Source of the DNA: SIG307 sp964609025
Lineage (GTDB): Bacteria > Bacillota > Clostridia > Lachnospirales > Lachnospiraceae
Direction of reading: 5' to 3'
Assembly: GCA_964609025.1 (NCBI GenBank)
Contig: CAZSQM010000031.1
Location: forward strand, 1-24,684
DNA: 24,684 nt
Below are positions 1 through 5,852 of the stretch, in pieces. The translations under genes and the position numbers were made by a program. The number at the start of each line of letters is the position of its first letter. The first letter of the stretch is position 1. The notes under the pieces are model-generated. The model had not been told where the DNA came from, did no database searches, and saw nothing but the letters and a program-made list of their open reading frames with translations.

Positions 1-65
1 TACATTGTTCGTTCCTCTCCGGATGGTATTCAGTCCAACTTTTTGTCCGCACCCCTCTCTCAAAG

Positions 66-788
66 TTATTCCAAAATATCAAAGGGAATCGCAAGAAGAT
101 ATCCGAAATGTTCCCCGGTATCCTTGTCGTTTTCGTCCAATACCGAAAATTCTACGATTGTAACAATACCCCCGGTTCCGGTAGAATTTACTCCTTTTGA
201 AAACTTATCGTATCTCTTTGTAAAAGAAATCTCTTCACCCTTCTGTAACACGGAATACGCTTCCAAACTATACCCGCCTCCGCCATCTATATTTCCGGAG
301 GGATCTGCAATACAACCGGTAAACGGTATATCTCCATGAGAAATATGTACGCTTTCCTTTTCTCCTACATACCGTAATATTGAGGTTGTTTCAAACGCTA
401 CCGTACCGTTCTGTAACTCCTCCAACCGAAAAATCGTCTGTGGAACCGTCATGGTATATTCAAAATCACCCAGTCTTACGGTTTTAGAAGCCATTACCGG
501 AAGTTTAAAAAAGCCTTCCTCCCTATATAGTCCGTCATATTCTCTGCTAAGCTCTGTCCGCCCTTCTTCCAACAGTTCATTCAGCCAGTTCCTTGGCTTA
601 ACTGTCGGAGTCGGCATTTCCGTCAGCATCGGTGCTTCCGTCGGAGTCAGCATTTCCGTCGGTGTTTCCGGTACAGGCTCTTTGCCATCTTTTCTGGCCT
701 CACAAGCCCCAAAAAACATCAGCGCCCAGAACAAAAATAAAACTGCTAACACATAGTGGCTGCTCCTCTGATAATCATGTTGCATCAT
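66..788 (-). CDS. Putative lipoprotein with PT-rich linker, unknown function
   Basis: A 240-residue protein that I do not recognise. The N-terminus has a short basic segment, a hydrophobic stretch (about residues 12-28) and FFGAC, a slightly loose lipobox with Cys29 as the likely lipidated residue. A low-complexity linker follows (about 36-66) with repeated PTE/PTP units, typical of spacers that lift a domain off the membrane. The rest (about 67-240) looks globular and beta-rich, with a GNIDGGGG turn. A ribosome site GGGAG lies four bases before two consecutive ATGs; 788 is taken as the start, 785 is equally possible. It lies 52 bp downstream of the serine protease on the same strand with no clear terminator between, so the two may be cotranscribed. 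An exported surface protein is inference; no enzyme motif is visible. Confidence 0.75.
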   Translation of the reverse strand: MMQHDYQRSSHYVLAVLFLFWALMFFGACEARKDGKEPVPETPTEMLTPTEAPMLTEMPTPTVKPRNWLNELLEEGRTELSREYDGLYREEGFFKLPVMASKTVRLGDFEYTMTVPQTIFRLEELQNGTVAFETTSILRYVGEKESVHISHGDIPFTGCIADPSGNIDGGGGYSLEAYSVLQKGEEISFTKRYDKFSKGVNSTGTGGIVTIVEFSVLDENDKDTGEHFGYLLAIPFDILE

Positions 789-840
789 TATTCTCCCTTC
801 AAAAATTAAAAATATGGAACCTTTTCCAATCAGTCCTTTG

Positions 841-2064
841 CTACTGTGTAAGTGCCGTTACATTCAACATGCGAACAATATTCCCGTATTTCGCAAAACT
901 TGAAGTTCCCGGTGCAGATTCAACCCTGGCAGTGGCACTGTGAATACCGATTAATGTACAATTAAGCTTTCCATTACTTGTTCCTGTATAAATAAATACT
1001 GGTCCGCCACTATCGCCATTCTGTGAATAATAAATTGCCAAAACGTGATCCGTTGATGTGTAATCTTCCGGATTGTATGGCACATAGGTATGATTATAAG
1101 AGTATATGGTTCCACTCTGTAACCCACTCTTATTTCCATACATTAATATGCTGGTATTTTGCGGATATTCAAGTGTAGATGCAGCCGTACAGTAATATCC
1201 TCCCATAATCATATTTGTCGGACTTGCCGCGCCATTAGACTCAATGAATGCTGCATCTGCATAAGTGTTTGGGTAATATCCGGATTGTTTCACCGTTCCT
1301 ATTATGGTTTCGTTGTAACTTATCTGCTGACCAATACTTCTACCAAAATGCGAAGCAGTAACATAACCTCTTACACCATTACGAATTGCCCCAAAGCCTA
1401 AAGTAGCCGTTTTCGAAGTAGCTATATTACGCAATTCAAAACCGCCCTTCATATCAACCTGCAATGTACTGTCTTGGTATTCAACTATCTCGTTCGTATT
1501 TTGAAATACCATGCAATCAGAATCAACAATCTTTCGAATCTCAGACTCTTTATACTCGTTAAGATTGCGAACTTTAATCACAACACAGTTATTCATAACA
1601 TCTGTATATATGCTACTGATATCTGCGCCTAACTTTCTTAATTCTTCAAGATGTAGGTTAATCGTATTAATAATCCTATTCAATTCGTTATACGAATATT
1701 TACAAGTCGCAATTAAAATTTTCGGTTCTTCTGTATACTCCTTAACCAACGCTTGATTTTCATTAGTATTTTCAGTAAGCAAAACAATCAACTCTCCGTC
1801 ATCGTTAAGGTATGCACCGCCAAAGCGACTGTCGTATACTTTTTCACCAGCAACACTTCGATTTTGCACACTGAACCTTTCTAATAATTTATTGTACTGC
1901 GCAATACTTTCTGCCTGATTAGCATAAAACTCCTCCGTTTTTCCGCCAAGAAGCATGGGTGAAAATTCCGCCTGTTCTTGTGCATCTGCAACAAAAGATT
2001 CCGTAAAGAAAAACGATATAAAAACAACTATCAATGCAACGAGTAACTTAAAACTTCTTCTCAT
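841..2064 (-). CDS. Secreted chymotrypsin-fold serine protease (S1 family) with propeptide
   Basis: A 407-residue exported protease precursor. Residues 1-28 form a signal peptide: MRRSFK, a hydrophobic core, and an ADAQ cleavage region. Residues about 30-200 resemble a propeptide. The C-terminal half carries the chymotrypsin-family triad: His239 in TASHFG, Asp270 in YADAAF, and Ser352 in GDSGGPVF. The arrangement is closest to bacterial streptogrisin/alpha-lytic-like enzymes, where the propeptide aids folding and is cut off; that role is inferred by family. An in-frame ATG at 2100 is rejected because the 2064 ATG has GGAGG seven bases upstream, and a start at 2100 would sit almost on the predicted transcription start. 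The gene is visibly AT-richer than the metabolic genes to its right (18 G/C in the 60 bases from 1561, against 30 in the 60 from 6961), which hints at separate origin. Substrate unknown. Confidence 0.85.
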   Translation of the reverse strand: MRRSFKLLVALIVVFISFFFTESFVADAQEQAEFSPMLLGGKTEEFYANQAESIAQYNKLLERFSVQNRSVAGEKVYDSRFGGAYLNDDGELIVLLTENTNENQALVKEYTEEPKILIATCKYSYNELNRIINTINLHLEELRKLGADISSIYTDVMNNCVVIKVRNLNEYKESEIRKIVDSDCMVFQNTNEIVEYQDSTLQVDMKGGFELRNIATSKTATLGFGAIRNGVRGYVTASHFGRSIGQQISYNETIIGTVKQSGYYPNTYADAAFIESNGAASPTNMIMGGYYCTAASTLEYPQNTSILMYGNKSGLQSGTIYSYNHTYVPYNPEDYTSTDHVLAIYYSQNGDSGGPVFIYTGTSNGKLNCTLIGIHSATARVESAPGTSSFAKYGNIVRMLNVTALTQ

Positions 2065-2079
2065 ATATTTTCCTCCAAT

Positions 2080-2094
2080 CCTTTTCTGAAAAGG
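2080..2094. repeat. 15-bp perfect palindrome in protease leader
   Basis: CCTTTTC, one base, GAAAAGG: seven-base arms around a single central base, lying 16-30 bases upstream of the protease start and just upstream of its ribosome site. A one-base centre suits a protein-binding operator better than an RNA hairpin. It would fall just after the predicted transcription start. The regulator is unknown. Confidence 0.45.
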
Positions 2095-2118
2095 CTCCAT
2101 ATTTTATTGTCAAAGTGC

Positions 2119-2146
2119 AATATATAATATACATTAAAACTTGTAA
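2119..2146 (-). promoter_or_regulatory. Probable sigma-A promoter of the serine protease
   Basis: On the minus strand, -35 TTACAA (2141-2146), 16-base spacer, -10 TATATT (2119-2124). Transcription would start near 2112, about 48 bases before the ATG at 2064. The area is very AT-rich, so chance matches are possible. Confidence 0.45.
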
Positions 2147-2276
2147 GTTATCCCTCTTTTACATTTGTCTGTTATCCCATTTATATCCTTTTCATTGTTT
2201 TATTCCGCTTAATAAACTCTTTGATTTGTTGAACAATGCACCGTTTTTCACAACCAAAGGAGCTACTTTTCTACTC

Positions 2277-2638
2277 TCATTCGTACAAAACTCTTACGTT
2301 TTTTATCTCTTCTGCCTTTTCTTCATAATATTGTTGCATCCCCCTTGATACTACAATTTCATGAGTAATCATGCAGCTTAATATTGCAACCAATACCCCA
2401 AAATAACAATTATTGTATACATCTTTTCTTTCTCATCCTTCTTTTGCTTCCCGGTGCATATCCTCATCCGCCTTATTAGCATATTCCCGATGTGGGTATC
2501 GTTCGTGACAACATTTCTTCATATTCCTTTTTCAACTATCGTTGCCGCTAATTCCTGTCTTCCTGTACATGAACCTATTATTGTTCCGGCAACAGTAGCC
2601 GCATACGGCAGATACCATCGATCTATTTTCCTAATCAC
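2277..2638 (-). pseudogene. Probable remnant of a small membrane-protein gene
   Basis: Two minus-strand reading frames look like one broken coding sequence. Frame A (2638-2519) has a GTG but no ribosome site; it encodes 39 residues including PYAATVAGTIIGSC, a likely membrane segment. It ends at a TGA that overlaps an ATG of frame B (2522). A one-base slip in the A5 run just before this TGA would join the frames. Frame B encodes 29 polar residues, meets an in-frame TGA (2435-2433), then continues for 51 residues with a second hydrophobic stretch (CYFGVLVAILSCMI) and a charged tail to a stop at 2279-2277. Repairing one indel and one stop would give about 120 residues with two membrane segments. 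I do not recognise the family. Alternatives are two short coupled ORFs, or chance. Confidence 0.35.
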
Positions 2639-2643
2639 ATTTT

Positions 2644-2672
2644 ATAATATCACATAATCTAATATTTTTCAA
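2644..2672 (-). promoter_or_regulatory. Candidate sigma-A promoter before the decayed ORF
   Basis: Minus strand: TTGAAA (2667-2672), 17-base spacer, TATTAT (2644-2649). It predicts a transcript starting near 2637 and running through the decayed ORF toward the protease. If real, the GTG at 2638 cannot be a working start, which fits decay or a non-coding transcript. Confidence 0.4.
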
Positions 2673-2730
2673 TCTCTTTCTGTAACAATGACACCCCTAC
2701 CCTTTTTTAACTTATGCACCCTTTTCATAC

Positions 2731-2763
2731 AAGAAAAGCCGCCGCACCCAACGGTGCGACGGC
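2731..2763 (-). terminator. Intrinsic terminator of htpG
   Basis: Minus-strand stem GCCGTCGCACC, loop GTTG, GGTGCGGCGGC (2738-2763; one G-T wobble), followed by TTTTCTT (2731-2737). It lies 14 bases after the htpG stop codon. Confidence 0.85.
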
Positions 2764-2777
2764 CCTCCTGCCTTTTG

Positions 2778-4799
2778 TTACTTCGTCAAAAGCAGCATAA
2801 TCTCATTGCTTCTTTCGATAAACTTTGTCATTTCCTCCGGTGCCAGCGGCTTATGGGAAAGCATTGCCAAATCATAAAGCTGCTCGCAGATAACGGAAGC
2901 ATTCTTACTCTTCTTATGCTCGAAGACATACTTTACAAGCGGATGATTTGCGTTTAACACAAGAGTTTCACCCTCGCCTCCGAATGCGGAAGGATCCATG
3001 CCGTACATATTGTACATCTTCATCATATCCTGCATTCTGCGGCTGTCCTCGGAAAGCGTAATCATGGAGGCAACCTTTTCATTCTTCAGTTTCTCTACCT
3101 TTACGGTAAGCTTCTCTTTGTTCAGTGCCTTCTTTACCAGTTCCGTCACGGTTTCGGTCAGCTTCTTCCAGTCTTCCTCGTTCTCCGTCACCTCATCCTT
3201 AAAGGCTTCCGTCAGGTCGGCGTCGATACGCTGGAAACGGATTTCCTTGTTGTCATACTCCAGCTTGGAAATATACGGCTGGTCGATGTTGTGGGTCAGG
3301 AAAATCGCGTCCAGTCCGGCTTCCTTAAACATATTGATGTACTGGCTCTGCTGCCGTTCATCCGTTACATAATAAACAACCTGCTTCTTTTCCTCGGCGG
3401 ACTCCTCCGTATTCTCACTGTCCTCACCGGTTGCGGAAGTACCGTCCGCATTTTCTACAATCGGTGTCTCCTCCGCCGTATCCTCGCCTGCTGTCTTCTT
3501 TGCTGCTTCCACATAATCCTTCAGGGTAATATACTTTCCTTCCAGATTCTTAAAGAGCATGTAGTCCTTCATCTTCTCGCAGAACTTCTCATCCTTTAAG
3601 CAGCCGTACTTGATAAACGGGCTGATATCGTCCCAGTATTTCTCATAATTCTCCCGTTCTACCTTGCACATGCCGGAAAGCTTATCCGCTACCTTCTTGG
3701 TAATGTAGTCCGAAATCTTCTTTACAAAGCCGTCGTTCTGAAGCGCGCTTCTGGATACGTTAAGCGGCAAATCCGGGCAATCGATGACACCCTTTAACAA
3801 AAGCAGGAACTCCGGAATTACTTCCTTGATATTATCCGCAATAAATACCTGATTGCTGTAAAGCTTAATCACACCGTCTAAGTTCTCATATTCCGTATTA
3901 ATCTTCGGGAAATACAAAATTCCCTTTAAGTTAAACGGATAATCCATGTTCAAATGAATCCAGAACAACGGCTCCTTGTAGTCATGGAATACATCACGAT
4001 AAAATTTCTTGTACTCCTCCTCGGTACAGTCGTTCGGGTGCTTTGTCCAGAGCGGATTCGGGTCATTGATCGGCTGCGGCTTCTTTTCCTCAGTGTCCTT
4101 TTCTTCAGCGTCCTTTTCTTCACTCTCCGCAGACTTTGCCTCCTCCTTCTTCGGTACGTCTACATTTTCAAAGTAAATCGGCGTCGGCATAAAGGAACAA
4201 TACTTCTCGATGACTTCCTTCGCCCGGTACTCATTGGAAAACTCGTAGCTGTCCTCGTTTAAGTACAGCGTAATTTCCGTACCGCGCTCCGTGCGGCTTC
4301 CCTCCGACATTTCAAAGTCCACGCCCTCCTCGGACTCCCAATGTACCGCAGGCTCGCCTTCCTTATAGGACTTCGTTTCAATCGTCACCTTATGTGCTAC
4401 CATAAACGCCGAATAAAAGCCAAGACCGAAGTGCCCGATAATGCAATCCTCGTTGGTCTTGTCCTTATACTTCTCCACAAATGCCTGTGCGCCGGAAAAG
4501 GCAATCTGGTTAATGTACTGCTTTACTTCCTCGGCAGTCATACCGATACCGTTATCGATGATGGAAATCGTCTTTTCTTCCGGACTCACCTTCACCGTAA
4601 CCTTCCACTCATTGTCCTCCGGCAGCGTTACCTCGCCCATAACCTCAAGCTTCTTCATCTTCGTAATCGCATCACATCCGTTTGAAATCAATTCACGGAA
4701 AAAGATGTCGTGGTCCGAATACAGCCACTTTTTAATAATCGGAAATATATTTTCCGAATTGATGGACAAGCTGCCCTTTTCTTCCGTTACACTACTCAT
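2778..4799 (-). CDS. htpG: Hsp90 molecular chaperone HtpG, with extra charged linker
   Basis: A 673-residue cytosolic ATP-dependent chaperone. The N-terminal GHKL ATPase domain shows FFRELISNGCDAI (Asn about 40), the DNGIGM loop (about 82-87) and GHFGLGFYSAFMV (about 122-134). The middle domain includes NVSRSALQND, with the conserved catalytic-loop Arg. The C-terminal dimerisation domain ends near ANHPLV and the last helices. Two insertions stand out: an acidic/lysine linker (residues about 216-246) between N and middle domains, built on EEKDx repeats, and an acidic stretch (about 435-472) inside the middle/C region. The start at 4799 is chosen over an upstream ATG (4847) because AAAGGAG lies eight bases before it and MSSVTEEKGSL begins the family alignment. 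It has its own promoter and CIRCE upstream and an intrinsic terminator downstream, so it is probably monocistronic and heat-inducible through HrcA. Confidence 0.97.
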   Translation of the reverse strand: MSSVTEEKGSLSINSENIFPIIKKWLYSDHDIFFRELISNGCDAITKMKKLEVMGEVTLPEDNEWKVTVKVSPEEKTISIIDNGIGMTAEEVKQYINQIAFSGAQAFVEKYKDKTNEDCIIGHFGLGFYSAFMVAHKVTIETKSYKEGEPAVHWESEEGVDFEMSEGSRTERGTEITLYLNEDSYEFSNEYRAKEVIEKYCSFMPTPIYFENVDVPKKEEAKSAESEEKDAEEKDTEEKKPQPINDPNPLWTKHPNDCTEEEYKKFYRDVFHDYKEPLFWIHLNMDYPFNLKGILYFPKINTEYENLDGVIKLYSNQVFIADNIKEVIPEFLLLLKGVIDCPDLPLNVSRSALQNDGFVKKISDYITKKVADKLSGMCKVERENYEKYWDDISPFIKYGCLKDEKFCEKMKDYMLFKNLEGKYITLKDYVEAAKKTAGEDTAEETPIVENADGTSATGEDSENTEESAEEKKQVVYYVTDERQQSQYINMFKEAGLDAIFLTHNIDQPYISKLEYDNKEIRFQRIDADLTEAFKDEVTENEEDWKKLTETVTELVKKALNKEKLTVKVEKLKNEKVASMITLSEDSRRMQDMMKMYNMYGMDPSAFGGEGETLVLNANHPLVKYVFEHKKSKNASVICEQLYDLAMLSHKPLAPEEMTKFIERSNEIMLLLTK

Positions 4800-4923
4800 A
4801 AAACTATCTCCTTTCCTGATACCGCCGTTTTTGTCAAGATAGCCCACGTCTTTGTTTCCTGCGCAGGCTTTTGCTCCCCTCTCCCGACAAACTGTAAAAC
4901 CGGCTTTTTTTTGCTATGCCTCT

Positions 4924-4952
4924 ACTATAATACCGAAATCCCGAAATGTCAA
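4924..4952 (-). promoter_or_regulatory. Near-consensus sigma-A promoter of htpG
   Basis: Minus strand: perfect -35 TTGACA (4947-4952), 17-base spacer, -10 TATAGT (4924-4929). The predicted start is near 4917, giving a leader of about 118 bases before the ATG at 4799. Such a strong promoter needs a repressor, consistent with the CIRCE seven bases upstream of the -35. Confidence 0.85.
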
Positions 4953-4959
4953 GAAAAAT

Positions 4960-4986
4960 TTAGCACTCATCTTTAATGAGTGCTAA
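4960..4986 (-). promoter_or_regulatory. Perfect CIRCE element (HrcA operator)
   Basis: TTAGCACTC, nine bases, GAGTGCTAA: an exact match to the CIRCE consensus, the binding site of the heat-shock repressor HrcA. It lies seven bases upstream of the htpG -35 rather than over the transcription start. It also covers the last codons (Ser-Thr-His-stop) of the DUF5721 gene. hrcA itself is not in the window. Confidence 0.95.
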
Positions 4987-5458
4987 CAGTGATTCCGTTT
5001 TCCTTTAAAAATCCACTCAAAGCCTTGTCCCATGCGTATTCCAATGTTTTATCCAACGTAAAACCGGCGTGTGATACACCTCCGATCAGTCGGCAGTTTC
5101 CCGCCGCATACCGGATATTCAGGTATAGTACCGCACCGGCTTCCTCTCCTTCCTTCCCACATTCCCTCAAAATCCGCTCCGTCCACTCTTTCGGGGCGGC
5201 AAGCACGATACAAAGCATCCCCGGCAGGCGTTTTCCTTTTACGATTTGAAAAAAAATATCTTTTAACTCCTTCCAGCTTGCGAACTCTCTTGTGATATTC
5301 TCCGGTTCTTCAAAAAACTCCTTTTTCAGCCTCCCGTTCACGGACAGTTCAAAAAAAGTTTCTACCTTCGCTTCCGTAACTTCCCAAACATCAAACAATT
5401 CGCCTCTGAGCAAAACCGACATAAACGTCTTCAATTCTTCCACATTTCCCGAGAACAT
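4973..5458 (-). CDS. DUF5721 family protein
   Basis: A 161-residue cytosolic protein, full length for the DUF5721 family known from Lachnospiraceae and relatives. Family-like features: ELKTFMSVLL near the N-terminus, the ELSVNGRLKKEFF strand region, a KDIFFQIVKGKRLP segment, LYLNIRYAAGNCRL, and the terminal FTLDKTLEYAWD. No catalytic motif, signal peptide or membrane helix is visible, and the function is unknown. A ribosome site (GGAAGGGG) precedes the ATG at 5458. The last codons form half of the CIRCE for htpG downstream, so the end of this gene is constrained by that operator. There is no terminator before the htpG promoter, so read-through into htpG is possible. It is divergent from the small cysteine-rich gene at 5596. 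Confidence 0.85.
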   Translation of the reverse strand: MFSGNVEELKTFMSVLLRGELFDVWEVTEAKVETFFELSVNGRLKKEFFEEPENITREFASWKELKDIFFQIVKGKRLPGMLCIVLAAPKEWTERILRECGKEGEEAGAVLYLNIRYAAGNCRLIGGVSHAGFTLDKTLEYAWDKALSGFLKENGITVSTH

Positions 5459-5540
5459 AAATTTCTTCCCCTTCCTGTACCGAATTTCCTCTCATAATTC
5501 CTGCGGACACCGTACAAACTACCTTTGTAACCAAACAGGA

Positions 5541-5561
5541 TACCATACTATACGTATGGTA
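5541..5561. promoter_or_regulatory. 21-bp palindromic operator candidate in divergent spacer
   Basis: TACCATAC, five bases, GTATGGTA: perfect eight-base arms. It lies between the DUF5721 gene (minus) and the cysteine-rich small gene (plus), 35 bases before the latter's start. Plus-strand TTGTAA (5525-5530) with a -10-like ACTATA or TATACG inside the palindrome would place the element over the -10. On the minus strand TATAGT (5547-5552) is also -10-like. The binding factor is unknown. Confidence 0.5.
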
Positions 5562-5595
5562 GCATTTCATACAGCCTTAGGAAAGGAGAATCTCC

Positions 5596-5796
5596 ATGCG
5601 TGCAGACTTTGAAACCTACCGTAAGGTAGCAAAAGCATGTAGTGCCTATGAACCGATGAGCGAAGCCAGAATCACCAACAGCTGCTGCGATACCAGCGAT
5701 ATTTCCTGCACCAACTGCAAATACTTTGATGAGGAAAAATACTGCCGCCTTGATTTGTATGACCAGATTGTACAAAATCACAACTTCGAACAGTAG
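5596..5796 (+). CDS. Small cysteine-rich protein, possible metal binder, unknown function
   Basis: A 66-residue soluble protein preceded by a strong ribosome site (GGAAAGGAG, seven bases before the ATG). It has six cysteines: Cys15, Cys30-Cys31, Cys38, Cys41 and Cys50. The core SCTNCKYFDEEKYC (CX2CX8C), preceded by a CC pair, could bind zinc or an iron-sulfur cluster; this is inference. The C-terminal RLDLYDQIVQNH looks helical. No signal peptide or membrane segment. Homologous-looking short ORFs of this kind are, as far as I recall, usually annotated hypothetical in Lachnospiraceae. It is a single-gene unit on the plus strand, with a palindromic operator candidate upstream and a strong terminator 10 bases after its stop, so it is probably expressed and regulated independently. 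Confidence 0.8.
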   Translation: MRADFETYRKVAKACSAYEPMSEARITNSCCDTSDISCTNCKYFDEEKYCRLDLYDQIVQNHNFEQ

Positions 5797-5805
5797 CTAC
5801 GGCAC

Positions 5806-5851
5806 AAACTGCCGCAAGACGGAGGCTTCCGTTCTGCGGCAGTTTCTTTTT
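5806..5851 (+). terminator. Strong intrinsic terminator after the cysteine-rich gene
   Basis: Stem AAACTGCCGCA (5806-5816) with TGCGGCAGTTT (5835-5845), and an inner stem ACGGA/TCCGT (5819-5823/5828-5832), followed by a T-rich run through 5851. On the minus strand there is only a TTT, so termination of the convergent GH13 gene here is doubtful. Confidence 0.9.
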
Positions 5852-5852
5852 A

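Larger units (their letters stand above)
2101..2730. other. Long AT-rich interval between htpG terminator and protease
   Basis: About 630 bp with no intact gene that I can support. It holds the protease promoter (2119-2146), a decayed small ORF region (2277-2638) and a further minus-strand promoter candidate (2644-2672). Between 2150 and 2276 I see only AT-rich sequence. Plus-strand ORFs here (from 2115 and 2454) lack ribosome sites and are rich in Phe, Leu and Ile, as expected of antisense shadow. Confidence 0.6.

Noticed and set aside
604..669. Possible CRISPR-like or satellite repeats
   Set aside because: The repeats are in frame and encode a PT-rich linker; there are no spacers of even length and no cas genes.
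2115..2348. Plus-strand ORF of 77 codons in the gap
   Set aside because: It opens with GTG, has no ribosome site, and its Phe/Leu-rich product is typical of antisense to AT-rich sequence; the minus strand here looks more protein-like.
4800..4917. Possible riboswitch or RNA thermometer in the htpG leader
   Set aside because: About 118 bases, but I could find no convincing stem covering the ribosome site and no known riboswitch core; CIRCE already explains heat control.
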